Below are positions 7,659 to 14,985 of a DNA stretch of 24,567 nt, in pieces; the stretch's first letter is position 1, and every line of letters begins with the position of its first letter. The DNA is from Treponema sp. (lineage in GTDB: Bacteria > Spirochaetota > Spirochaetia > Treponematales > Breznakiellaceae). Both the position numbers and the translations under genes were made by a program. The stretch covers positions 1-24,567 of the forward strand of contig JAIRMT010000119.1 in the NCBI GenBank assembly GCA_031258505.1, in the 5' to 3' direction. Below the pieces are notes generated by a model. It was not told where the DNA came from and made no database searches. It saw only the letters and a program-made list of their open reading frames with translations.

Positions 7659-9220
7659 TAGCGGTGAAAGTTTATGCCATAGTGATGGACACGCAAACCG
7701 ATTTGACGCTCGGTGATGCCCAGTCGTCGGGCTGCCAACGCCATGTTACCCTCACTCAGGGTCAGCGCCTCCTCGATCAGCTCCTTCTCAAGACGGGACA
7801 AGGCAGCGGAAAGCGTCGTCGTCGGCTCAGTCTTAGTGGAAACAGCGCTTTGCAGGCTCGGCGGAAGGTTGTAGGCATGTATAACCGAGTCGCTCGACAG
7901 AATCACGGCGCGTTCAATACAGTTCTCCAGTTCCCGCACATTGCCTGGCCACGAATAGCGCGCCAGCAGTTCAATAGCAGACGTAGAAATACGGCTGATC
8001 GTCTTGTTGTTACGTTTGGCGTACTTTTCTGTGAAGTAATCCGCCAACAGCGTGATGTCGCTCTTGCGTTCCCGCAGCGAAGGAACCCGCACCGGAAACA
8101 CGTTCAGCCGGTAATACAGGTCTTCGCGGAAACGCCCCTCCTTCACCGCTTCCTCCAGGTTACGGTTGGTAGCGGCAATGAGCCGTACATCAACCTTGAT
8201 CGTAGTGGCGCCGCCGACCCGTTCCAGTTCCCGTTCCTGCAAGACCCGCAGCAGCTTTACCTGCGTCTGTGGTGAAACCTCGCCAATCTCATCGAGAAAC
8301 AGTGTACCCCGATGCGCCAGCTCAAAACGCCCCTTACGTTGACTGATCGCGCCAGTAAACGCGCCTTTCTCATGCCCGAAAAGCTCACTCTCGATGATGG
8401 ACTCTGGCAACGCCGCGCAGTTTATCTTGACAAGCTCGCCGCCGCGCTTAGACAGCCGGTGTATCTCGTCCGCCACTAGTTCCTTGCCAGTACCGCTCTC
8501 ACCGGTCAACAGTACAGTAGCGTTACTCGTCGCCACCTGACAGAGCAGTTCGTACATATCGCGCAGAGCGCTACTCGTGCCAATGATCTTGCTCCCATTG
8601 GCAATGCGTCCGCCTTCAATGTTATCGCGCCGTATCTCTGCCTCTTCCCGTTGAACACTGCGGAAACGCTCGTCAACAATCCGCTGCCGGAGCTTCGCGG
8701 AGTCAGCCATTATAGAAGAAATCTTCTCCAGAAAGGTACGGTCGCGGACGATCTGGGTCTCAGGCGCCATGTCCTGAATCCTGCGCTCGGCTGACAGCGT
8801 ACCGATAACCCCACCGCCGGAGCGAATGGGGACACAATAGTAGCTCAACCCGACCATATCTGCCCGCGTCCGGTTTTTGGCGCGATTCAAGAAGCGGCTC
8901 TCCTTTGACAAGTCTGGCACGATAATCGTTTGCCCGCTCTCAAACACTCTACCAACCAGCCCTTCTCCCAAGCGGTATATGCCGCGTTGTTTCTCTTCGT
9001 ACGTTAAGCCGCACGCTTCTTCAATTTTGAGTAGGCCGGTGCTGCGATCAAGCAGTGTTACCATGCCGCGAGTCAGCCCAGCCCGCAGCTCAAGCAGACT
9101 TAAAAGCGGCCCAAGCGCTGCTTGCAGTTCAACGTACTTGTCAAAGGTTCTCGCTATATCGAACAAAAGCTCAAGCTCCGCCAGGTCAAGGGCGGTTTCA
9201 GTAGGGTTTGCGATCTTCAT
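7646..9220 (-). CDS. nifA: NifA-type sigma-54-dependent transcriptional activator (GAF-AAA+-Fis)
   Basis: A 524-residue enhancer-binding protein. Residues about 15-175 form a GAF sensor domain, as in NifA and its relatives. The AAA+ domain (about 213-445) has Walker A GESGTGKE (240-247), the RpoN-contacting GAFTGA loop (286-291), Walker B GTLFLDE (305-311) and WPGNVRELEN (424-433). The C-terminal Fis-type helix-turn-helix (about 470-515) includes GNMALAARRLGITERQIGLR, and RQIG is typical of NifA. There is no response-regulator receiver domain, so it is not NtrC. The ATG at 9220 is the first in-frame start (a stop lies 12 bases upstream) and has no Shine-Dalgarno. The neighbouring amtB-glnK promoter is the obvious target. 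No nif gene is visible here, so 'nifA' denotes the subfamily, not a proven role in nitrogen fixation. Confidence 0.88.
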   Translation of the reverse strand: MKIANPTETALDLAELELLFDIARTFDKYVELQAALGPLLSLLELRAGLTRGMVTLLDRSTGLLKIEEACGLTYEEKQRGIYRLGEGLVGRVFESGQTIIVPDLSKESRFLNRAKNRTRADMVGLSYYCVPIRSGGGVIGTLSAERRIQDMAPETQIVRDRTFLEKISSIMADSAKLRQRIVDERFRSVQREEAEIRRDNIEGGRIANGSKIIGTSSALRDMYELLCQVATSNATVLLTGESGTGKELVADEIHRLSKRGGELVKINCAALPESIIESELFGHEKGAFTGAISQRKGRFELAHRGTLFLDEIGEVSPQTQVKLLRVLQERELERVGGATTIKVDVRLIAATNRNLEEAVKEGRFREDLYYRLNVFPVRVPSLRERKSDITLLADYFTEKYAKRNNKTISRISTSAIELLARYSWPGNVRELENCIERAVILSSDSVIHAYNLPPSLQSAVSTKTEPTTTLSAALSRLEKELIEEALTLSEGNMALAARRLGITERQIGLRVHHYGINFHRYRPT

Positions 9221-9228
9221 AGAACGAC

Positions 9229-9257
9229 ATTATTACATTTATGTAGGATTTGTACAA
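9229..9257 (-). promoter_or_regulatory. Promoter of the activator gene with an embedded palindrome copy
   Basis: TTGTAC (9252-9257), 17 bases, AATAAT (9229-9234) form a modest sigma-70 promoter reading toward the activator gene. The spacer holds a third copy of the palindrome, TACATTTATGTAGGA (9234-9248), with one arm less conserved (ATTACAT for CCTACAT). A protein bound here would block RNA polymerase, so this suggests negative autoregulation. Transcription would begin near 9222, only about two bases from the ATG. Confidence 0.5.
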
Positions 9258-9306
9258 TTTCTATGAGGGGCTTCATTCTTTTCAGCGTATCTTGCAGAAT
9301 CTTCCT

Positions 9307-9975
9307 ATGAGTCGAACCTTACAATTCAAAACCATTATTTTTGATCTTGATGGGACGCTGGTGAACACCCTTGCCGATATAGCGATCTCGATGAATCGGG
9401 CGCTGGAGGCGCGGGGGTTTCCGACGCTGCCGCTGGAGGCGTATCGCGGCATAGTGGGCTGGGGAATACGGCGGCTGGCGCAGTCAGCCCTGCCTCAGCC
9501 GGTGCGGGAGAACGCAAGCCTCGTAGAAGCAGTGGCGGCAGACGCCACCATGTTTTACGCGGAACAACCGCTCGTTCACTCAAAGCCTTATGCTGGCGTA
9601 CTGGAACTGCTGGCGGAACTGCGACGGCGAAAGATGAAGATCGCGGTACTCACCAATAAGCCAGACGCAGTGGCGCGGCTGGTACTGGAAGGGCTGTTTC
9701 CGGCAGGCTTTTTCGACGTCATTCGCGGCGATGTGCCAGACGCTCCCCGTAAGCCTGATCCGACCTCAGCTTGGGAGATACTCGTGGAACTGGACAGTAC
9801 CCCGCGGAACACGATCCTTGTCGGGGACTCGGAGATTGACATAGAGACCGCCCATGCGTCGGGCTGTCATGCAGTGGCGGCAAGCTGGGGCTTTCGTCCC
9901 AGAGAAACGCTGGAAAGCACTGGCGCAGAACGCATCATCGACACGCCGCTGGAACTGCTGGCTTGTCTAAACTGA
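9307..9975 (+). CDS. HAD-family phosphatase, phosphoglycolate phosphatase-like
   Basis: Haloacid-dehalogenase superfamily hydrolase of 222 residues. Motif I is IFDLDGTLVNT (11-21) with nucleophile Asp13 and acid/base Asp15; motif II is VLTNKP (114-119, Thr116); motif III lysine is in PRKPDP (Lys149); motif IV is VGDSEIDIETA (172-182) with Asp174 and Asp178. The helical cap after motif I and the overall length fit the phosphoglycolate phosphatase (Gph) branch, but the substrate cannot be fixed from sequence because pyrophosphatases and beta-phosphoglucomutases look alike. I chose ATG 9307, which places motif I at the usual distance from the N-terminus; the frame is open back to a TTG at 9250 that lacks a usable ribosome site. 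It is divergent from the activator gene and convergent with mnmA. Confidence 0.85.
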   Translation: MSRTLQFKTIIFDLDGTLVNTLADIAISMNRALEARGFPTLPLEAYRGIVGWGIRRLAQSALPQPVRENASLVEAVAADATMFYAEQPLVHSKPYAGVLELLAELRRRKMKIAVLTNKPDAVARLVLEGLFPAGFFDVIRGDVPDAPRKPDPTSAWEILVELDSTPRNTILVGDSEIDIETAHASGCHAVAASWGFRPRETLESTGAERIIDTPLELLACLN

Positions 9976-10000
9976 CAATTTCCTGTTTCCAGTACAAACG

Positions 10001-10072
10001 CCACGGCTCTGACCGCTCGTTCCGAGAGGAACTAACCGCTCGTTCCTTAGAGGAATTGACTGCTCATTCCTT
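10001..10072. repeat. Three tandem 24-base repeats at the 3' end of mnmA
   Basis: Units 10001-10024 (diverged), 10025-10048 and 10049-10072 repeat with a 24-base period. On the minus strand the two good units read AGGAAT..ATTCCT and AGGAAC..GTTCCT around a variable centre, so each forms a six-base-pair stem; the T-to-C change in one arm is matched by A-to-G in the other. The first unit starts inside the last codons of mnmA (its TGA is 10064-10066). They lie between convergent gph-like and mnmA genes and may act in transcript ending, or be a minisatellite. Confidence 0.7.
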
Positions 10073-11128
10073 TGATGAAACAATGACGCCGCCGCAGATG
10101 ACCGTGTCGCCATCGTAGCAGACAGCAGCTTGGCCTGCGGTGATAGCCCGCTGGGGAACATCAAACTCAATGCGGATATGATTGTCGTCAATCTGCTCAA
10201 TAAGAGCGTTCTGTTCGGCTTGGAGGTAGCGGGTTTTCACCCGCGCACGGAGAGGTCTGTCGAGTTTCTCATAAGCGATGAGGTTGAGGTCGGCGGCGAT
10301 AAGGGTTTTGGTATAGAGCGATTCTTCCCGTGCAAGAACGAGTGTGTTATCAGCCACTGACTTAGCGGCAACGTAGCGAGGTTCCCCAAAGGAAAGGCCG
10401 AGGCCCCGTCGCTGACCAATGGTGTAGCGGATAAGGCCGCGATGCTGCCCCAGAACCGCGCCGCTTTCGTCGATGATGTTTCCGGGCGCAGCCTGAACGC
10501 CGGTGTAGCGTTCAATGAACGCGGCATAATCGCCGTCAGGCACGAAACAAATGTCCTGGCTATCCTGTTTTCTCGCATTAACAAAACCTTGCGCAAGGGC
10601 AAGCTCCCGCGCCTCCTCCTTAGTGAGCGTTCCCAGGGGGAACAGGGTATGCGCCAACTGGTCTTGCGTCAGGGTATAAAGCACATAGCTCTGGTCTTTT
10701 CGGGCGTCAAGCGCCTTTTTCAGCAAAAAGCGCTCACCAGACGTTTCAACGCGAGCATAGTGACCAGTAGCTACATAGTCAGCCTCAATTTGGAATGCCC
10801 GCAAGAGGAGCCACTCGAACTTGAGATAGCGGTTACAGTCAATACAGGGATTTGGAGTCGCGCCCTGTTTATAGGTTTCGACAAACTTGCGGATAACCCG
10901 CTCCTCGAACTCGCTGGTGAAGTTAAGCACATAGTAGGGTATATCCAGCCGGTACGCCACGTCCCGCGCATCATTGACGTCGCTCAATGAGCAACAGCGG
11001 TTATCAGCGCTGTCAAAGAGCTTCATGGTGATGCCCACGCAGTCAAAGCCCGCCAGCTTCACGAGGTAGGCCGCGACCGAGCTATCCACCCCGCCGCTCA
11101 TGGCAACCACTGCCTTTTGCGTGGTCAC
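10064..11128 (-). CDS. mnmA: tRNA-specific 2-thiouridylase MnmA
   Basis: Thiolates uridine-34 of tRNA-Lys, -Glu and -Gln, taking sulfur from a persulfide carrier and activating the base with ATP. The 354-residue protein has the PP-loop SGGVDSS (11-17), the catalytic-cysteine loop TPNPCIDCN (91-99, Cys95), ATGHYAR (120-126), KDQSYVL (144-150) and SQDICF (190-195) with the second catalytic Cys194. The C-terminal third is the beta-barrel domain. Length is normal. The start is GTG at 11128, overlapping the upstream HD gene's stop as GTGA; the first ATG is codon 10, inside the PP-loop, so it cannot be the start. Translation is presumably coupled to the HD gene. Its end overlaps the 24-base repeat array. 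Confidence 0.96.
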   Translation of the reverse strand: MTTQKAVVAMSGGVDSSVAAYLVKLAGFDCVGITMKLFDSADNRCCSLSDVNDARDVAYRLDIPYYVLNFTSEFEERVIRKFVETYKQGATPNPCIDCNRYLKFEWLLLRAFQIEADYVATGHYARVETSGERFLLKKALDARKDQSYVLYTLTQDQLAHTLFPLGTLTKEEARELALAQGFVNARKQDSQDICFVPDGDYAAFIERYTGVQAAPGNIIDESGAVLGQHRGLIRYTIGQRRGLGLSFGEPRYVAAKSVADNTLVLAREESLYTKTLIAADLNLIAYEKLDRPLRARVKTRYLQAEQNALIEQIDDNHIRIEFDVPQRAITAGQAAVCYDGDTVICGGVIVSSKE

Positions 11129-11718
11129 GCGCTTGTACTGCGGGCCATGAAAGCGTTCACGCTGGACTCGCAGGAACGCATAGCCAGAATGGTTTTCTCA
11201 ATGAGCGTATCCAGACTCCAACCGAGCATGACCACGCCCTTCTCAATAACCGCGCGGGAACAGCCCGCCGCGAAGTTGGCAGCCTTATACTTCTTCTTCA
11301 CCGACTTCACTTCCATATCCTGTACGCTCTTTGATGGCCTGATAATAGCCGCTGCCCAGATGAGGCCAGTGAGTTCATCGGTTGCGTAAAGCACTTTTTC
11401 CATCTCATGCTCTGGTTTTATATCCACCGTAAGTTCATACCCATGACTGCACACCGCATGGATGAGTTCATCGTCCGCGCCGCCAGCGCGAAGCAGTTCC
11501 GGCGCTTTGACACAGTGGGCGTCCGGGAACTGCTCAAAGTCAATATCGTGCAGTAATCCCACTACGCCCCAGAAATCCGCCTCGTCTCCATAAGCAAGTT
11601 CCGAGGCGAACCATTTCATCACTCCCTCCACCGTGAGCGCGTGCTGAAGGTGGAACGGGTCTTTGTTGTACTTGGTTAAAAGCTCCCACGCCTGAGCGCG
11701 GGTGATCGTATGTTTCAT
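11125..11718 (-). CDS. HD-superfamily hydrolase
   Basis: A 197-residue predicted metal-dependent phosphohydrolase. From ATG 11718 it has HLQHALTV (23-30, His26), LLHDIDFEQFP (55-65, the HD pair at 57-58), VCSHGYE (89-95) and YATDELTGLI (111-120), the pattern of the compact bacterial HD proteins grouped as predicted HD hydrolases (COG2316 type). The substrate is unknown. The frame is open 22 codons further up to 11784, but that stretch (RAGVLFLRICYTVAT) is not part of the conserved family and runs toward the transposase remnant; the ATG at 11718 lacks a clear ribosome site, so the start is uncertain. Its TGA overlaps the GTG of mnmA by four bases. Confidence 0.85.
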   Translation of the reverse strand: MKHTITRAQAWELLTKYNKDPFHLQHALTVEGVMKWFASELAYGDEADFWGVVGLLHDIDFEQFPDAHCVKAPELLRAGGADDELIHAVCSHGYELTVDIKPEHEMEKVLYATDELTGLIWAAAIIRPSKSVQDMEVKSVKKKYKAANFAAGCSRAVIEKGVVMLGWSLDTLIEKTILAMRSCESSVNAFMARSTSA

Positions 11719-11797
11719 AGTGGCGACAGTATAGCATATTCTCAAAAAAAGAACGCCTGCCCTGCAGCCCTCTTCCAGAAACAATGGCCGGCATCCA

Positions 11798-11997
11798 AGG
11801 CAACTGGTTCTCTTGCTCTTTCACCTCAAGCACATAGTCCCCTTTCTTCTCCCGTATGTTCTTCACTAGGTCCTTCTGGCAACTCATCACATCCGCAGTT
11901 ACTCCATCCCTTGCATATCCACTATGTCCAGCAGGTTCGGCGCTGCTTTGATTTCATTGCGCTTCTCTTCCGTTGCCACCTGACCAAGCGTCAATCC
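11798..11997 (-). pseudogene. Frameshifted remnant of an ISAs1-family transposase
   Basis: On the minus strand from 11997 one frame reads GLTLGQVATEEKRNEIKAAP and continues NLLDIVDMQGME before a TAA at 11899-11901. A shifted frame continues at once with VTADVMSCQKDLVKNIREKK, then GDYVLEVKEQENQL. Joined, this matches the central part of ISAs1 (H-repeat) transposases, where 'K.NEI.A.PELL..LD..G' is followed by 'VTADA..CQ..IA..I..KG.DYVLALK.NQ'. Both ends are missing, so this is a dead fragment of roughly 65 codons from a normal size near 370. Confidence 0.75.
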
Positions 11998-12139
11998 TTG
12001 TCTATCACTTTTATACATTCCGCCTACGGGATAACACAGTCCATTGCGTACAGAAACTTCTCCTGTCTTTCTCTGCGCTTCCGTATGCCATATTCCAAGT
12101 CTGTAAAGGTCGTGCTGCTTATCACGGTTTTACGGGGAG
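11991..12139 (-). pseudogene. Remnant of the N-terminus of an IS5-like transposase
   Basis: A minus-strand frame reads TTFTDLEYGIRKRRERQEKF, then LYAMDCVIP, a TAG stop, and AECIKVIDKD. This resembles the N-terminus of IS5-group transposases, where a '(T/S)F.D.EY..RKR..R.EKFL..MD..IPW' block is typical; the TAG stands where the tryptophan of IPW would be (TGG to TAG). The catalytic part is absent, replaced immediately by the ISAs1 remnant. Confidence 0.55.
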
Positions 12140-12198
12140 AATAAACCAGCGCTGCCTTAGCATGAAATTTTGATACTTTGAATTGCCGGCTCAGTATA

Positions 12199-12238
12199 CA
12201 AGAAGATACCCACGAGCAAGTTCATGGGTATCTTCTTG
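12199..12238 (-). terminator. Strong hairpin downstream of the TAXI gene
   Basis: A perfect 14-base-pair stem, CAAGAAGATACCCA at 12199-12212 with TGGGTATCTTCTTG at 12225-12238, and a 12-base loop. It lies about 70 bases after the stop of the TAXI lipoprotein gene. The following minus-strand bases (TATACTGAGC) are not a T-run, so it may stabilise the mRNA end rather than terminate by itself. Confidence 0.55.
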
Positions 12239-12305
12239 GGATGAGGCAAGCGGGGCTGGGTGGACAAGAAAGAAATCCGCGCTGCCTGAGAACCGGAGCC
12301 TGCCG

Positions 12306-13268
12306 CTATTTCATTGCCCCTTTCTCGCGGTAATACTTTAACGCCCCAGGATGAAACGGAACCGGAATGCCCAAAACCGCGGACTCAAGGCTGAGTTCTG
12401 CCCCTTTGGGATGGGCTGCGGTGATTTCCGCTTTTCCTTCAAACAGTGCCTGCGTTACCTTGTACACGTCATCAGCCTGAATTTTGTTGTTTACCACTAG
12501 GGTCGCCTGCACCGCAAGGGTGTTCACGTCTTCATCAATGCCGGTATAGGTTCCCGCCGGAATAGTCTGGGACGAGTAATAAGGATATTCGGAAAGCAGG
12601 AGTTTTCTCCGGGCTTCGCTGATGGGGAGGAGCTGTATCTGGACGGAGGAAGCAAGGTCCACAAGCGCGGGAGTGGGCGTTCCTGCGGTACAGAAGAAGG
12701 CGTCGATTTCCCCTGCGGCCAGGGCTTTGGCGGAATCGCCGAAATTGAGGTTCTGCCGCTTTATATCAGCGAAGGACATACCGTATGCCTCAAGAATCTG
12801 GGCGGCGTTCAGGGCGGTACCGCTTCCGCCCTCTCCCACCGACACCCGCAGTCCCTTCAGGCCGGCAATACTGGTAACGGCCTCTGTCGCGACAATATGG
12901 CAAACTTCGGGATACAGCCCCGCAACTGCGGAAAAATCCTTTTGCGCACCCTCGGCGGAGAAGATGTCCACCCCATTATAGGCGTAGGTCATCACGTCAT
13001 TTTGGACAAGGGCAAAATCGGCGCTTCCCGCCTGAACAAGTGCGATATTGGCAACTGCGGCGGCAGTGGTCTGGACGGTAACACCCAAGCCTAGGCGTTC
13101 CTCGAAGACCCGTCCCAGAGCGGTACCATAGGCATAGTAGGTCCCGGTACTGCCGCCGGTTGCCAGCTTGAGGCTGGTAAGGGGCGGAGCTTTCTTCTCA
13201 CACCCCGCGGCTAATCCAAGACAGAGGGCAAGAGCAAGGACGATACTGGTTTTTCCCATTGTTTTCAT
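12306..13268 (-). CDS. TAXI-family (TRAP-type) substrate-binding lipoprotein
   Basis: Periplasmic solute receptor of 320 residues. Residues 1-23 are a lipoprotein signal with lipobox LAAGC (Cys23), so the mature protein is membrane-anchored. The body has TAXI-family landmarks: LATGGSTGTYYAYG near residues 35-48, a QAGSADFALVQNDV segment, VSVGEGGSGTALNA and AGEIDAFFCTAGTP, followed by PYYSSQTIPAGTYTGI. Studied TAXI proteins bind glutamate or glutamine, among other ligands. No gene for the fused DctQM-type membrane subunits appears in this window; the neighbour, divergently transcribed, is gltS. The ATG has AAGGAG seven bases upstream. Glutamate is the natural guess for its ligand, from context and family only. 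Confidence 0.9.
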   Translation of the reverse strand: MKTMGKTSIVLALALCLGLAAGCEKKAPPLTSLKLATGGSTGTYYAYGTALGRVFEERLGLGVTVQTTAAAVANIALVQAGSADFALVQNDVMTYAYNGVDIFSAEGAQKDFSAVAGLYPEVCHIVATEAVTSIAGLKGLRVSVGEGGSGTALNAAQILEAYGMSFADIKRQNLNFGDSAKALAAGEIDAFFCTAGTPTPALVDLASSVQIQLLPISEARRKLLLSEYPYYSSQTIPAGTYTGIDEDVNTLAVQATLVVNNKIQADDVYKVTQALFEGKAEITAAHPKGAELSLESAVLGIPVPFHPGALKYYREKGAMK

Positions 13269-13392
13269 ATAGCAACTCCTTTATACAAATAATATTACCA
13301 ATTACTATAACAGATTACTATACAGAAGCAAATCTCATGGTATAGTGATTACAACAATTTTTGTTAAGTATATAAATATCGGAGGTACCTTT
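13269..13392. promoter_or_regulatory. Divergent TAXI/gltS control region with ATTACTATA repeats
   Basis: This AT-rich gap of 124 bases carries the ribosome sites of both genes and three copies of a nonamer: ATTACTATA at 13301-13309 and 13314-13322 (13-base period) and an inverted, one-mismatch copy TATAGTGATT at 13341-13350. Read on the minus strand the direct copies give TATAGT, which can serve as -10 boxes for the TAXI gene. Toward gltS, ATTACA (13348-13353), 17 bases, TATAAA (13371-13376) is possible, but its start would fall inside the gltS ribosome site. Confidence 0.4.
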
Positions 13393-14697
13393 ATGGAAAC
13401 TATTTTTGTAAACGGGATATTACAGCTCAAGTTTGACATCCTTCAGGCGGCGGCGCTGGGCGCTATCATGTACTATTGCGGCATCTGGATTCGGTCAAAG
13501 ATTCCCCTGTTATCGCGTTTATCCATTCCTGCACCGGCGGTTGGCGGGCTGCCTGTCGCGGCCCTCGCAGCGATTTTGCAAGCCAACGGGATTGTCCAAT
13601 TTGTTTTCGATAGTACGCTGCAACAGGTCTTTATGATCTGCTTTTTTTGTACTGTGGGGATGAACGCCAGTTATAAGCTGGTGCTGAAAGGAGGTCTCAT
13701 GGTACTTGCCTTCTGGGGCGTTTCCACCCTGACGTCGGCTATACAAAACATTGCGGGCGTTCCTATTGCTCTGGGCTTTGGGCTGAATCCCCTTATGGGA
13801 CTCATCGGCGGCTCTATCCCGATGATAGGCGGACTAGGCACCGCGGGCGCTTTCGGCGCTTTGTTCGAGGATGAGTTCGGCGTGCAGGGCGCCTTGAGCG
13901 CCGCCATTGCCTGTGCCACCTTCGGCATGGTCGCCGGTTCTCTGGTAGGAGGTCCGTTAGGGGAGTGGCTCATCAAGTTCTATAAGCTCAAAACCCCGAA
14001 TTCCATCAAGGAAGCGACCCGGCTCTCCTCTACCATTGAGCCTGAGATAGAAACAAATGCCTTGCTGGAAGAGGTTGGGAGCATCGCAAAGCAGATGCCG
14101 CCTCAAGACAACACCACTGACGAAGAGGATAAGGTATCCGGTCCGCACCTGATGAAGAACCTTGCATGGGTGCTGGCGGCGACCGGCATAGGCTCGGCGC
14201 TGACGGTATACCTGAAACGAGCCGGCATTACCCTGCCTCCGTACCTGGGGGCGATGTTCACCGCCATTATCATCCGGAACATCGGAGACAAGACTGGGAA
14301 GTACATCATAGACTCTAAGGCGGTTGGTATGATCGGCGATATAACCCTGGCTTTGTTCATCACCATGGCCATTAACGCCCTCCAGCTCTGGCAGCTTGTT
14401 AATCTGGCGATACCCCTGCTGATGATGATGATAGTCCAGGTTGTTCTTATCCTGCTCATCGCCTATTTCTTGATATTTCGGCTGTTCGGCAAAAACTACG
14501 ATTCGGCGGTTATGGCAAGCGGCATCTGCGGTTTCGGCCTTGGGGCGACCCCGAATGCGCTGGTCTGTATGCAGGCCATTACCAGCAAATATGGACATTC
14601 CGAAAAGGCCTTTTTCGTAATACCCATAGTCGGCTCCTTCCTGGTTGACATAAGCAACGCCAGCGTTATCGCCATTATGTCCGGCCTTTTCCGGTAA
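13393..14697 (+). CDS. gltS: Sodium/glutamate symporter GltS
   Basis: Sodium-coupled L-glutamate importer of the inner membrane (ESS family). The 434-residue protein has two homologous halves of about five helices. Each half carries the family's glycine-rich re-entrant loop: GGSIPMIGGLGTAGAFGALF (139-158) and GICGFGLGATPNALVCMQAI (377-396). They are joined by a hydrophilic cytoplasmic linker (about 205-252, rich in E and D), longer than needed to connect the halves. I start at ATG 13393, with GGAGG seven bases upstream; the frame is open to 13345, but nothing there looks coding. It is divergent from an orphan TAXI lipoprotein gene, which may share its substrate, and lies near the glutamine synthetase and ammonium genes. 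Confidence 0.93.
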   Translation: METIFVNGILQLKFDILQAAALGAIMYYCGIWIRSKIPLLSRLSIPAPAVGGLPVAALAAILQANGIVQFVFDSTLQQVFMICFFCTVGMNASYKLVLKGGLMVLAFWGVSTLTSAIQNIAGVPIALGFGLNPLMGLIGGSIPMIGGLGTAGAFGALFEDEFGVQGALSAAIACATFGMVAGSLVGGPLGEWLIKFYKLKTPNSIKEATRLSSTIEPEIETNALLEEVGSIAKQMPPQDNTTDEEDKVSGPHLMKNLAWVLAATGIGSALTVYLKRAGITLPPYLGAMFTAIIIRNIGDKTGKYIIDSKAVGMIGDITLALFITMAINALQLWQLVNLAIPLLMMMIVQVVLILLIAYFLIFRLFGKNYDSAVMASGICGFGLGATPNALVCMQAITSKYGHSEKAFFVIPIVGSFLVDISNASVIAIMSGLFR

Positions 14698-14700
14698 GAC

Positions 14701-14843
14701 GGGGGCTTTGCCCATATATATGCGTATATTTAACATAAAGAAAGGTCCACAGATTTCACGGATTATAGCTTCTTTACTTTGTGAAAATCAGCGTAATCAG
14801 TGGACTTTTTCCACAAAGTAAACGCATATAGGGCTTTACCCCC
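14701..14843. repeat. Nested inverted-repeat element (MITE-like) after gltS
   Basis: The ends are imperfect terminal inverted repeats. The left end begins GGGGGCTTTGCCCATATATA (14701) and the right end, read in reverse, GGGGGTAAAGCCCTATATGC (from 14843). Inside are GTCCACAGATT (14745-14755) with AATCAGTGGAC (14795-14805), and an overlapping perfect 11-base pair, TTTACTTTGTG (14773-14783) with CACAAAGTAAA (14812-14822). It carries no coding capacity. Size and structure are those of a small non-autonomous mobile element or an intergenic dispersed repeat. Confidence 0.6.
14745..14810 (+). terminator. Probable terminator of gltS
   Basis: GTCCACAGATT at 14745-14755 pairs with AATCAGTGGAC at 14795-14805 (one mismatch), TTTCAC/GTGAAA can add an inner stem, and TTTTT follows directly at 14806-14810. 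The position 50 bases after the gltS stop fits an intrinsic terminator, though the loop is long. It is contained in the larger nested repeat. Confidence 0.5.
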
Positions 14844-14985
14844 TTGTCAAACCAAGATACTCAACATGATTTCCATTCATCACTATTCTCTTCAAAATTT
14901 CTTCTTAACAAACAACTATATCAATACCTGTATTAGTATTAAGGAAGATTTTGAGGAACTCCAATTTGGCAAGCTCAGGGTCCTG

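Noticed and set aside
7634..8275. 213-codon plus-strand frame opposite the activator C-terminus
   Set aside because: Antisense to the Fis and AAA+ coding region; it begins within the enhancer palindromes.
11710..12144. 144-codon plus-strand frame in the HD-TAXI gap
   Set aside because: The opposite strand of this region is explained by two transposase remnants.
13957..14736. 259-codon minus-strand open frame opposite gltS
   Set aside because: Fully antisense to the gltS second half; composition is that of a reverse-strand shadow.
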